Positions 38,972-52,500 of a stretch of DNA of 64,000 nt are shown one piece after another (the stretch's first letter is position 1; each line of letters opens with the position of its first letter). A model generated the notes under the pieces. The model was not told where the DNA came from, searched no databases, and worked only from the letters and a program-made list of their open reading frames with translations. The stretch is from the NCBI GenBank assembly GCA_904063045.1, contig CAJFCJ010000007.1, positions 4,347,404-4,411,403 on the forward strand. The letters are read 5' to 3'. The DNA comes from Dimorphilus gyrociliatus (taxonomy: Eukaryota; Annelida; Polychaeta; Dinophilidae). The position numbers and the translations under genes were made by a program.

Positions 38972-41401
38972 TTATTTCTTACTTCCTTCTTCAGACATTT
39001 GCTCGTAAATCTATGAGTTAAATAAGTAATTATAACCTTAATATATTAACATATTATTTGCCTAATGACTTAGAAATTACCTGTACGTAACTTTCAGATA
39101 GAGTAATCATTTGAGGTAGAATTTCTTTAACCATTAAATCTTGCATTTCATACCATTTGCCAGTACCCTAAAATGATAATAAAATGAAACAACAATTACT
39201 TAATGCAATATAATGTGTTATATAAAAAAAGAAACAATACCTTATGAAGAATATAGCATTTATAAATTCCACTACCAGGCTCTCCTTCGTGAACAATATT
39301 TGCGATAAGATTATAACTTGTTACTTTATGTTTAGCACGAACTTCTGGCAATAGAAGTTCACCAAAATCTATATTTTTAACGGGGAAATTAACAATTGTC
39401 GGATTCTTCTCCTTTAAGAACATATTCTTTGTAAAACGCTATTAAAATAAATTGGTATAATAAAGAATTATAAACATGTTTGTAACAATAAATACATTAC
39501 CTTCATATATAGTATTATATAAGGTGGTAATTTAGTTATTTCGTATCTTTTCATATAAAGGTCCTTGTAGGTTTTATGCTCAGTTTCCGTTATACCATTG
39601 AATTTATTCAAAACTTGATAAATTGGTACTTGAGGTATAATATTTTCTCTTTGCTCATCAGGGTATAGGGGTGGAGGTGGAAGGTCGCAAGTTAAGTATA
39701 AGAATTGACTTTCTTCACACATCACTATATAATAATATTTAATGATATATGGTGTAAAAGTTAAAAAAGTAATTATATTCAAACCTTGATATTCTTCGCA
39801 CTGTAAAAGTCTTTCCTTCTCCGATTCTTTCTACATTATCAATATTATTATTATCGACAAATCTTATCAAGTAATTACATCTAATTGTTAAGATATAATA
39901 CTTTTTAATACATAAATTATAAAGCTTACTAAATCAACTGCTGGTAATTTTCTCGAATAGACCCGCATCTTTCCACGAAAAGTCTGATTAATTATACTAC
40001 TGCTTAATTTCTTAGAACCGTTTAAAGCTCCATGTAAAGAGTTCAATAGCCAAGACAATACTTCAATACAATCACCTGAAAGTGAATTCGTCAATTTTAA
40101 TTTTATACGCAATGCTATATTTATGATTGAAGGGATAATCGATTAGATAATTGTCGAATACCTTGAACAGTAATCTGAAATTTCTTTTTACTACATAAGA
40201 CAATAGCCTGCAGCATTTCGTGAGGACTAACGTGAGCTTTAAAATTTCTAGGATTCCATAGCTTTCGAATCAGTTCACCGAATCTCTGTAAAAAAAATTA
40301 ACATGCGTGGGAGAGCACGCATCGTGTGTACCAAATATATTAAATAGTATATAGTTAAAAGAAGTTTATATTTTGTCAATAGTGCTTTTTCCCTAAATAG
40401 TAGCTAATTTAACTAACCTGGACAATAAAAAAAAGAATGTCTCCGGGAGGCCTTTTCGTGTCCTTATAGTTCTCTTCGAAGAGAAAGTAACGTCTAAGTG
40501 GTTGCACGTGTGAGAGTGCCTTCAAAAAAAATGCGTTAAGAATTTTGAAAATTGAAAATACTAATAGTAAAAGTAACTAATTCGTTAATTGAAAAAACCT
40601 GTAAAATAACGTTGCAGTAATCATTAGCTTTAATGTTGTTTAATCCAACTATTCCAGGTAAATACGTTGTTCCATCGTAAGCTCTGGAGGGCATGTCAGT
40701 TAAATCAATAACTTCTAAATTCTTTTTTGGATAGGTTGGATTCAAGACGTACTAAAGAGGGGAAAATATGTAATTATTCTATATTTATTAAGAAATAAAA
40801 CAAAATTTATTATTTACTACAATATCCTCTAAAGATTGGTCGATAATTTGATAATTATCTGGTAAGCAGTAAAATTTTGTTGTGGCTAGGTTCAAGAAAA
40901 CGTGATGGCCTTCTTGAACGCTATGTGTGTAGGCATGCGATTTCTGTCCCCGTCCTTAATATTTAAAAGGAAAAATGCGGATAATTAAAAGCAAATAAGG
41001 CGATAAAGGTCAAGAAACTCGTACCCTGAAAGTATTTTCCACAAACTAGACACGCATAAACATTCAAGTTGGACAATGATACCGAACATAACTTTTCAAA
41101 ATCAAAATCCAATACTGAGCGGTTTATAGTATCTAAATACGGGCAGGATCTACTTCTTTTGTCTTGCGGTTCGTCTGTAAAAGTATCATATTATAAAGTA
41201 TACTATTCTATTTCAAATACGATTTAAAAGAACTAGTCAAAATTTAGCAAATATACGACTAACTGGCTAATTTAGCAAGAATTGCAATCTAAAACCCCTA
41301 AAAAAATATACTTAAAAGAAACTTTTATAAAAATCTGTGAAACCTGAATAAGATTTTTGTTCTATTTCCCTCTTTGGTACTTTTTTGGCCGGCGCATCCA
41401 T
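38972..41401 (-). CDS. USP39: U4/U6.U5 tri-snRNP-associated protein 2 (USP39/Sad1)
   Basis: Inactive ubiquitin-protease-like splicing factor of the tri-snRNP. Twelve coding exons on the minus strand: 41401-41344, 41174-41025, 40954-40818, 40751-40599, 40519-40418, 40285-40162, 40075-39930, 39830-39785, 39724-39501, 39438-39241, 39167-39081, 39010-38972 (487 aa). A zinc-finger UBP domain comes first (CPYLDTINRSVLDFDF, CLVCGKYFQG, SHAYTHS), then the USP fold (SRAYDGTTYLPGIVGLNNIKAND). The catalytic positions are degenerate: the Cys-box position is Asp (KANDYCN) and the His-box lacks His (GSGIYKCY), as in other USP39 proteins. It is shorter than the human protein (565 aa) because the RS-like N-terminal extension is reduced. 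All splice phases agree. Confidence 0.97.
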
Positions 41402-42078
41402 AGCGTCGTTTAAAAAGTCAGTAGCGACGTCTGTTGTAGAAAAAAGTAGTTGGACAAATTGATAGCGATAGATGGAGTATTCAATAACTTGGTTTAATCT
41501 GGTGAAAAAAGATTAGTAATTATTAACTTAATGTTTATAGGACTTGGGAGAGCAATACATAGTCTAAATGCAATATTAGTATTTAAAGGGTCTGAAAAAT
41601 TGATGAGCTTCATTAAAAGAAAAAGAAAAGCCCCCGCATCTTCCTCCCTTGTATTTCCTCCTTTTCAATCTTTATAAAGTTGAATTATATTAAATTTAAA
41701 GGTAAACCAACTTTTCTATATAGCGCTAATGTAACTTCTTTCGTAGTTATTGTTTAAATAATAACTACTTGAACGTAGATTCTATATTAATATATAGAAA
41801 TAATAAGGATAGATAGATAGATATTTATGCCATAAATGGATAATTAATTATAAAACATTCATGTCTATTATGTGTTTATTCCTTCTGATAAATATATAGT
41901 CTGTTAGGCCTAAAACAAAAATCTTATTCCACTTAACCCTAGATACTTTTATACAAAAAATTAAAAAAAAAAGTTTACTTACCAACTGCAGTAAGTACTT
42001 TTATTTTGTTTTGTTCTTTTTTTTAGGGGAGGTGATTGGGGGAGTGGGAGTGGGAAGCAGAGGGAAGGTCCCGAGGAA

Positions 42079-42115
42079 GAGAGAGAGAGAGTGTGTGTGT
42101 GTGTGTGTGTGTGTG
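42079..42115. repeat. Compound (GA)n(GT)n microsatellite
   Basis: GA units run directly into GT units. Confidence 0.95.
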
Positions 42116-43450
42116 GGATAGGAGGGAAAAGCAAATTAACTAAGAATATTCTTTAAAAAGTCACATTTCTACTTTTTGTTACCTATTCTTTTCTTTCTTT
42201 TCTCTTTCCTTTTTTATCTTCCTTTGTTTTTTACTTGAAAACGTATTAGAATAACTAAAAACAAAAACAAAAAAAAAAAACAAAAGAAAACAGAGAATAG
42301 GAATTAGAATGAAAATAACATCAGTTTTTTATGTTTTCTAGTTAAAAATTTGATGTGTAGCGTCTAACAAACACATTCTTTTCATTTAAAACGACATTTT
42401 CAGGATTCTTTGTAATACGAGTCGTTGGAACGTTAATAATTAAGTAAAATTTTCTTTTTTTTTTTTTGTATTTTCTATAATAATTTCCCTCTAAAGGTAT
42501 TTGTACTTGTAATAAATTGGATAACTTTACTAACGATGTCTATCGAGTTTAAGAATCCGAAATTGTTCTATTGATCTCCTAATGTAACATAGGCCGAAGC
42601 GAAATACGTAGGCTGAAATTCCAATATACACCATATATTAATATATTCCAGAGGCAAAGGATCTATATATAATGAAATATTAATAAATCTATATATAATA
42701 TAAGCGTATTATTTCTCTAGAAAATTTTATTTTCGACGTTAACTGGGCTATAAAGGTGGCGATAGGAAGGAATGACCAGTTTAACAATATTATTCTGTTC
42801 ATCTTAATGACTATATCGATATTATAGGCTTAATAAGACAATTCACGGGATAATGTTTAACCTCAAGAAAGCCATGTTTTTCTTTAATGAATGTCTCTAA
42901 CGTCCCCAAACGATGCCACTGCTATTACGCAATAATTAAAGTATAGTCAATTAGATACTGTTTAGCGCCATCTGTAGAAATGATACAGGTGACTATCACG
43001 TCTTCGGTTAAAAAATAAAGGACACCTTTTTTTTATTAGTAATATTGTATTGAATCACGTCCGGGAAATCTAAAATTGATTGTTAACTGGAGAAAAAGTT
43101 TCTTTTTTGGTTAATTAAGTCGGAGTTTTCAAGATTAAAAAAATTCCCGAATAGCATCGACCCGCAAAAACCGCATCAATTTTGCAGACGACCGACACAA
43201 TACAACGTTCTACGACGCGTTGGAACACGAATACGTCAGTCAATTTTCGATTCTTTCATTTTTCCTTCCAAAGTCACGTGACACTGTACACGCTCTTTTT
43301 ACAGTTGGCCACTTAGTTGTTACTCAGTTATTGGAAAGTGAGCCCCTCTAAACTAACAGATGCGATAGTAAAGCGAAAAGAGAAGGATTTCTAAAAAGTT
43401 TAACTAATCTTGAGATATCATTGCTCGAGGAGGGCGGCGAACCGTGACGT

Positions 43451-43462
43451 TGCGCATGCGCA
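43451..43462. promoter_or_regulatory. NRF1 site in the RREB1 upstream promoter
   Basis: TGCGCATGCGCA, an exact NRF1 palindrome, lies about 60 bases before the RREB1 ATG in a GC-elevated patch, followed by CATTGG (an inverted CCAAT box). Confidence 0.6.
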
Positions 43463-43520
43463 TTGGGCTCGTTTCCTTTTGTACCATCGCGCATTTTCTT
43501 GTTGGCGCCGTTCAAGCATC

Positions 43521-46500
43521 ATGACGCGACGAAAGCAAGCCAATCCCAAATTTAGAGGTATGTATACTGTTGTCATCAAACGTCTATATCAGTTTTGTGT
43601 CGAGATGTATTTTTGTACTACTAGAGAAATCTTTAATTTTATATTTGCCTGTTCAAGCTGTTTGAACGGCGAAGAGCGCGATGTAGACCATATGATTTGA
43701 TACGGTCGAAACTTCTTAATTAATAATATTAAGTTACATAATATCGATTGTTTAGGCGATTTCAACGTTTAATTTGTTTGGCTACTTGCCAAATAACTAC
43801 CTCATCATTAGGCCTACTTAGCGAGCAGTGTCTGGTGAAAAGATGCTTGAATAGTTTAGAAGTTGAAATTTTTAAGTATGAGTAAAAAAAAAAACTACAT
43901 TTTTTTAACAAAACCTAAAATAAGAAAATAGAATAAGAAGAGACTATATAGATGTATTGAAGTTGCCAAGCAGCGAGGCGAGTTAGAACATGATGTGAAA
44001 GGGCTTATTCTGAATATAGCCATCGATCCGTTTGCGCATTGACATCGCCTGTGCCCGGGCACGTTTTTGCGTTAGGGGCGATTCGAATGCAGAGTGAAGA
44101 TTATTTTCTTTTCTTTACTCTTTTTTTTCTTTTCTTTCTATCTCTCTATCTCTCTTTCATTCCTCCACTTAATATTGTATAGTTATATATATATATATAT
44201 ATATATATATTTGGTTTAGTCATTCCTATTAGATATATATGTATTAGTATATAGAGTTTTAAATCTTTTTTCTTCCTACATTCCTTAGTATCGTAATTTT
44301 TATTTTACGTTCCTGTCTGTACCTTGTTCCTATTTATCCTTTAGGTTTCTTTGACGTTTATACCTTTCTCTCTCAATCTTTTGTCTGGTTCGAACATTTT
44401 CGAGTAAAGGCAACAAAAAGCCGATAAATTTTACCAGAGCGCAGCATCAGGCGTAAAAAGAAGGTTTTCAAAAGGCCTTATTCATCAATCGCTTGAATAG
44501 AAAATGAAAAATAGAGAAGGTTTTTATGAAAGCATCTTTGACGTAGCCGAAGTCGTGTTCTCTCTTTTCTTACTATTTCTTACCCTTTTTCAATATGATG
44601 ACGGATGCTGCGCGTTCCTTTGAATCGCCAAAATAGGCCTATAGTTTCATTCTATTTTTTTTTACAAGATGCTTTTTTGTGTATTAGCAAGTGGTACTGA
44701 GTAGAAACGAAAAATAAGTATGAAACAGTACGCGTGTTCACCTTGTTTGATACAGTATTTTCGTTTCATAAAAAATCGTTAAATTGTATTTACAACCAGA
44801 AGAAGGAAAGTCCTATATGTAGGGGGCTTATCTAATAATCAAGTAATGTGAGCTTTTTGTTGGGGATTTGTAAAGACGTATCATTAGCCTATGAGCTTAA
44901 ATCTTTGACACTAAAAAAAATACCCGTTAAAGGAATGATGAGAATTTATTTTAATTCTCCCCGCTTTTGTATACATACCCTTCAAGAAGCCGCCATAAAA
45001 TTTATGCGGATGAGATATGGGGTTTGATGTCAAATTTTTTCAAGTACGCCTATAAAAAGTCCCTTTTTAATACAAAGGCCTAAATTTTACAGTCATTTTG
45101 ATACAGTTGGATACTTTTCTATCACTTTCTTTGCCACCCTTCTCGTCTTCTTCAATTTGGAAAAAAAAATTACAAGCAAAAATTATAATGCACTTGTCTT
45201 TTAAGCAATACTTGATTGTTTAATTATGACATTGTCTAATTACTTCGTACTTTTCTCTATAACGAGTTTGAACGTAGTTATTTAAATAAAAATTTACAAT
45301 GACTTATAAAAATATCTTCTTACGTCATTTTTTCCTTCTCTGGTGATAGAAAAAGACAGATTTAACAATCGAAATTTGTCATTGTTGCTATTTTAATACA
45401 AAACTATAAAACCACCTTGGCCAATGTGTATTTGGGAGAAATGGATGGAAAGAGTAAATTCTACTTTCTTTCGTTAAAAATTTTTGTCTAGTTATTATTC
45501 ATAACTTTCATAAGATGGACACTCGAAACTTTATATACGAAAATAAAGAAACTAGAAAAAGAAGAATTCTATTGTTGATAGAGAAAAAGTAATTCTTGAA
45601 TAGTCCTTACTAAATATATTGTAATGATTGCGTTATATATCTTCTCAATATTTCTATCCTTTCCTCTTGCTTTTTGCCCTATTTCTTTTTTTTTTATTGT
45701 TCTTTCGCAAAAATCAATTGATTCTTCAATGAAAAATAATGATAAAAAATTTTCTACGCCTCCGCTTGAATATATCCATCAAAAATCTATTTTTAGTATA
45801 TATCCTCTGTATTTCACGATTTAATAATAGGCTTGTAACACATTTGATTCACGACTTGGTTTCATCGGTTGAACTGTAGCACCCCTTTTCACTTCTCTTT
45901 TCTTAAGAAATTGGTAATCGGCACATGTTGACTATGATTAAAGGTCAATTTTTAAAACTATAAGAAGAGGAAAGAGCGGAGGTAGCTTTCTAACAGAATA
46001 GGGTTGAAAATAAATTATTCTCTAAGAAAAATAGGAGACGTAAAAAGATATAAAAGAGAGAGAGAGAGAAAGAGAGAGAAAGAGACCTATCGATTATAAT
46101 TTGGGCTTTCTTTCGCTTGTTAGATGGAAGCGGCTCGGCCGCGCCCGTAGTTAGGAATTCACTTTATGAAGTTGTGCGATTTCTATGGGCCTATTCATAT
46201 AGAAGGAGAAGGGTGCGATAGGAAAGCAAACATGTTTGAACAGGATGAAGAAGTCGGGAGATTCTTGATAGCTTTATATAGCAATTCAATGTTGTATTCA
46301 AGTCTGACTTTTTTGATAAGCCTATTTATTAAACACTTGGAAGATTTACAGAAAGCTTATTGCAAATATAAGCCCTTTAAAAAAGAGATGCTGCCGCATT
46401 GCAGCCGAGAATGAAGAGCTCTAGGCCTAAATTCCCTTTGTTCGCATTAAAATATTGTCCAATAGAACAGCTACGGACAGAGCGTTCAAAATTAATAGGC

Positions 46501-49500
46501 TGAATAATATAGCCTATTTAAGAGACTTGAGAGTTTTGATTTCTTAAAATTGAACTTTGATATCTTGAACTAGAACAAAAATTAATCAGGATGAGATAGC
46601 ACATACGGTAACAACACAAAGTCAGCAATTCCCAAGATGCTGCCCGCCGTTCAAGCGTTTGAAACTTGTTCATACGCGTCGCGGCCGCCGTCTAATTATT
46701 GATAAGCGGAGAACAAACGAGTCTATTGACGAGCGGGACTAGGGAAAAGAGCATCCCTATACGGCTGAACAATACAACTCAAATTGACGCATTGTCGGAA
46801 CGCATCCGCCCTTTGTTTCGTTCAATACAAACGACGAAACATTGAACGACGCCTGTCCATACTCGTCTCATTCCACAGCGTCTAATAGTAGACGCTACCC
46901 CGCGGGAAAAATTGGATGCTGTCGTCATGGAGTTGAATCGATCCGCTTCGGTGGCGTTTAGCATCTCTAGTTATCCCTGATTTCGCCTACTTGTTTATGC
47001 AAACAGGTTGATTTGAATTTTATGGAGGTCGAATAGGATTAGGTCGGGATTGTTATAGGCTTGGCGGGAAAGTACTGAATAAATCTGATGCAAAGCTGTT
47101 ACCCTACACTGTTCAACAAAGCCTTAAGTGTTCAAACACAACATCCTGTTGAATATAAAATTCGACCGCGCTTATTATTCATCGTATACGTGTGACGAGA
47201 ATTGGCTTTTTGAACAGCACAAGTGATGCTGTATCGATTTCTTATCGTAGTTTATTTTTATACTATTTGTTGTCCGATAAGGGAACCCTATTACACCGAA
47301 TATGTTTCTCAATTTTCAGAGGAAACACGTGAGACCACGTGATCGTTTGTTACTCTTTGATCAGTATCTTTAACCTAAAATGACATCCTTCGAATATGGC
47401 ATGTTCGTGGTAAAAAGTGTTTTATTGGATTGTCATATTTTGATGGCACTTGTTGCCACAAAGAATTTTTACCCTTGTAGTTTTTATGGCGTTAATCGGT
47501 GTCAAGATTCATTCCCTTTAATTATGCATTATATCGCCGATCCTTATAACGGGAAATCGTGAAATGATTGAGGCTTTTTCTTTCCCATTTCTTTAAGCAA
47601 CGCTTTTGAACGGAGTTAACTGTACTTTACTTTTGCTGCTAACCGGATGAACCTTTCTTTTCATTTTCAAATCTTTGAATATGACCTACTGCTTTAACAA
47701 AAAAAAGTCTAATCTGGTTCCCCGATGCTATTCAGTTGCCCAGGAAACAAAGTATGACGTGTGACTCTTTTAGGTATTGAATAACGAAGAAAAGGGCGGC
47801 TTGAATAAGACGGTAGGAGTTACGTGAGAAAAATGTAAAAAATTTCAATATAATATTGAACAACTTCCAAAGTCTCTTAAAGAGCTTTCGAGGGATGGGT
47901 ATTGGTTTTCAAAATGGCGATTTAAGCGGGGGGCGGCGATCACAATGATGAAAAAAGTATCAGGCCTAATGAGTCACGTGACGTCTTGGAACACCTGAGT
48001 ATATAAATATTCGACTTTCGTGCATTCATCGATGGATGCTTCTATACTGCCTTAGCGTTCTCTGAATTGATTTCGAATTTCCTGCTTCATTGTCTTGAGC
48101 GCTTTTATCGACGGTTTGTGTCACGTGACTATTCGGCTGATAAACCGTATCGCTAGACACTTTCGGACGCGATGGCGATAACGGTAGACCGCAGCGCAAC
48201 AGGTGTGGGGACCTGCTTTTTTTTTGTTCATTGTTTATTTATCATTTTGGTAATCGATTAAAAAAACCTTGTTTGTCAACAGATTTAAGGCGCGAACAAG
48301 CTGAACAGACATACGACGATGAACAGGTAAATAATTTATTGTTTATAACAACGATGTAGCTATAGCATCTCGCGATCCGAAACAGTAGACAGCTGCAACA
48401 AAAAACTATATATATATTGCACACACATACATACATTTACCACACACAATGATAATTACGTGAACAGTGTGGAACTTGCGAGAATAAAATTGAAAGGAAA
48501 AAGAGCGCACTTTTGCGACGTCATCGATTTTCGAACGCTTCGGGAAAGAAACGTCGTGTCCTTGACCTCTTCGGCCGGCAGTTTCTTTTTCACGCTATCG
48601 ATTTCGAATAGTTTCGAGATGTAATATACCAATCGAAATCGACCTTGACCTTTTCTTTTTCGAACCGGGATGCTTTATTGAACCGACTTTTTTTTTCTTT
48701 TTTTTTTTTACTATACATATTGAAAGCTATAGTAGTCACACAAGCATATGTATAAATTAGAGTTTATATATAGTCAAGAACAAGTGGATCGTACGGATGG
48801 TGGTAGATTGTTTATTGCGTTTCGTGTAATAGATTTGTGTTAGTAATATGATAAGGTTTACGTACATTCTACCGTATCAATTTTAGGAGATACAAAATAG
48901 GAGATGGCCGCTATATTTCTTTTTTATCCTTATCCTTTATGTTAAGAATAAAGCGTCTTATGAATTATTCCTTCCTCTCCTAGTTGCATTGGATGGCAAC
49001 AACAAAAAAAAAGAGTCCATAAATATTTTCTTAGCTCCGGATCGAGCGGGGAGTGGTGACTAGAGGGGCAGGTTAAACAGGACCTTTAAAAACTTGTCAT
49101 ATTTAGTTGGAGGAGAGGCGGAAAATCGGGTCAAATAGGGTCAAGTTGCTCGTTATTATCTCTTTAGAAAAAATCAAGTAACAGACGAAATTCTACAAAG
49201 GTTATATAAACAGACAAGCAAAAACATGTGTCAATTTCTTGTCTACTTCTTTGTAGTCTCATAGCTGTTCATTCTATAATTTATACACGTTATTTCCACC
49301 TCATTAGACGGCCTAGTAAGAGTGGCCACCTTTACCAGTTCTTTTTTTATTCTATCTAGTACACAAAATAAAGAATAACTCATCAACAGTTATATCTCAT
49401 CTATTAGCTTACTATCTGTCCTAGAATATTCAAAATAATAATTTGAAAAGAAATAGGTCACTTTGACATCGGTCTCGGACTTTTAGACTTTTATAGCTGA

Positions 49501-52500
49501 CCATCCCAAAAAAAAGTGAAGTACTCTAAATTTATAATTTTTATTTGCTCTCTATCGTCACATCTTTCGTTTCTTTTCTATTTATTTATTTGAATATTTT
49601 GGAGTAATAAATTATAAAACAAAAAAGGAAGAGAAAATGTCTATCCGTTTTGAAGATTACTCTATTTTTACGTTTATCATTTTATTCTTCTAAATATTTA
49701 GAAATTTGTCGAATATAAGTAAGGTTAACCAATAAGATGAACAACAATAATTAGTATATTGAATATATAAGGAAAGCAATATCAAAAAGAATTTAGGGAA
49801 ATTGTAAAAGAAAAAAACAAAAAGTTGAAGAATTCTATTCTTTGGACGAATATACTTCATGTTTATAGATATCAATTAAATCTTTAACGCAATTATGATA
49901 ATCGGAAATGAAATAAAATGAAAAAAAGAAGATTTTTCACATTTAATATTGAATATGAAGATGAATCATTAAAATATGAATAAAGTTAAAGAAAATAAAT
50001 TATAGAGAGACGAATATAATGATTAGATAGATAATAGAATTTGTTTTTTGTTTCCTTTTCATAGATTATTAATCAAACTAAGTTTTTTCAATTTAATTGT
50101 TTTTGAACTTGAACTTTTTCCATAAAGCTTAAAATAATGATGTAAGGACAGATTATGACGTGCAAAATGTTGATATTTATATATTGACACTTTGGACTTT
50201 AGTAGTGCGATAGTATAGTTCCTCTAAAATTGATAAGGAGGAGACAAAATAGTATGTGCAATTGAATGTCAATTCGTTAGAGGGCGTCGTCAGCTCTATA
50301 AAAAAGAAATAGTTAAGATTGAACATCTAGGTTTAGCGAAGAAGTCTGAATGCATTGTTTCAACTTCTTAAAAGAACAAAAGTCGTCAAAAGGATTACAG
50401 AACTTTGAACTTAGCCCAGATGTCATAATTGTTGCTACACGTGCCGTTCAGATAAATGAAAAGAGGGTATGTTAATATTCCATCTATTGTTTAATACATC
50501 TGGATAGCATAGGATTTAATGCATAAATAATGGCCATCAACATAATAGAAACAAATTAGGACTAGCGTAAATTAATAGTACTTCAGAAGTAGTTTTAACT
50601 GCCATTAGTTTTTATTTTTATGGTAAAAAAAGAGCCACCTAAACGGAGCATCATTTGATGAATAACTTAAATATTACCAAGAAGAAACAAACAGATCCCA
50701 ATTTACGAGCTTATTGTTTAAGTACAGTAGTGATACAATCAAAGAATAATGTCTATACAGTTTGTTTATTTATTGTATTTGTTGCGTATGTAAAATGTTT
50801 TGGATAGTCGTTTCTTAAGTTAGCTTTCTTTAACATTGAATTTGAAAACTTTCCCTATTCGATTCTTTTTCTCTCTGTTTTTTTTCTTTTTGTTATAACA
50901 ATCTAAATGGGCCATAAAGCCCTGTACCAGCTGGAAAAAAAAAGAATTTCTTTACATAACGTTATGCAACTTTGACAATATGTCTTAAGGATTAGATTTT
51001 TTTTTCCACTTGAAGAATTCCTTTAAGTTTAGGGGTGTTACAGAAGAGGGCTAGAAACGCTTTTGAACAATTCCGATACTGAAAAATTTCTAGTTTTAAT
51101 AACTCTGAGGGGCGTTTCCGAGTAACATTCTTCTCGTTTCCTGCTCAGTTGATTATTTCAACAGAGCTAATTGATTGCCTATTTTTTCGCCGAAAAACTA
51201 TTTTTAAGCCATCAGAATATCCTTTAAATGATCATAAAACTTATAGAAAATAGTCTTCATATGTTTATTCAAAATATAATAATCAAAATAAAACATTTGC
51301 TTAAATTAATCATGTTGAAAATAGCTATAGAATAGTGGTGGATGTAAGCTTTTCTCACGGTTGTAGTCCTACAGTATGCGGCATGTTAGACGCGTAGCTA
51401 AGTGTCCACTGTTACAAAGCAATATGTAAAGATTTTAAGCCTTTTTAATGTAATTCCTTTTGTCATCTTTTTTACTATTGAAGCTACCTCAGTAATAAGT
51501 TAAAATTATCGTAAAATATGTAGGAGTTATACAGATCTTGTGTAGTGTTGGATTATTAATCAGTTAAAGATCCGATTTATTCTCGTTCAGTTTTTGATTC
51601 TATACGGTCTTTACTTATAATGCGACGAATAATACTTATTCTCTTTCTCTCTCTCCCCAACACCCCCCACCTTTTTTGCCCGCTTCTCTCTTCTTTCACT
51701 ACACCCACCTTCGCCTTATTCTATATTTTAATTCCGTCTTTTCTCTAGTCGCCCTGTGTAATAAAGAATACTAATAATAATAACAAATAAAAATAATAAA
51801 AAAAAAAGAAATGTACCTTGTTCCAACTTGTACCTACGTGTTAATTTCGGCTTATAGCATATAAAATTGAATGAGATAGAGAGAGGGAAAAAAGGAGTAA
51901 GACATTTCAAGCAGGGAGTTTAAGTTTTATAGCGAGGACAATTATTGTTATTATTCTCCATATTACAGAACAAAGTTATATAAGATATCTTAATTTACCC
52001 AATTAGCTTGCTAGAACAGATATTGACAAGATGATGTACTGCCGTCTTCCCTATTAGTTAATAGTTTTCCCGATAGATGGCGTTCGAAATGTATCTAAAA
52101 ATAAAAAAAAAAGGGGGGGAAAAATGTTCCAATTGTCTTAAAGAATTTTTTGCATTACGAAACATTCTCTAATAGTTTAATAAACATATTTTAAACGTTT
52201 TTCTTATTATTGATTAAACCCAACAATGTATGTAAATATTAGCTGATGCTTTTCTATCTATGTAGAGAGAATGAAGCATAACAGTAGCTTCTAAACATTT
52301 TAATGTGGACAACAAAGGTTTAGATGACGTCATGTACCGGTTTATTTTTTTTTGAATGCAAGTGCACGAGGACTAATTAGGACTTACTAATAGAAGTTTC
52401 TTTTGTACTTGATTATAGATTTAGTAAAGCAGAAATCAGTATTAGATGCATGATAATTTCGGAAATGTAAAGAGCGTTTTTTAACTTTAGAGAAGGATAC

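Larger units (their letters stand above)
41402..43520. other. Divergent intergenic region, USP39 / RREB1
   Basis: USP39 starts leftward and RREB1 rightward from this interval of about 2.1 kb. It holds a GA/GT microsatellite (about 42079-42115), a CTCF-like core (42965-42977), a GTCACGTGAC palindrome (43273-43282) and the NRF1-type RREB1 promoter. No coding exon. Confidence 0.7.
43558..48282 (+). other. Intron 1 of RREB1
   Basis: Donor GTATGT, acceptor TTTGTCAACAG. Mostly non-coding, with GC-elevated islands at about 46120-46150, 46620-46980 and 47930-48210. The last carries a probable internal promoter and alternative first exon. ORFs at 46166 and 47380 lack domains or splice logic. Confidence 0.7.

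Noticed and set aside
43410-43700. Longer ORF through the RREB1 first exon
   Set aside because: The upstream part uses a non-ATG start through the promoter, and the downstream part reads into the intron past the GTATGT donor.
46166-46414. 82-codon ORF in RREB1 intron 1
   Set aside because: No recognisable motif and no donor giving a phase-1 junction to the 48283 exon. Kept only as intronic sequence.
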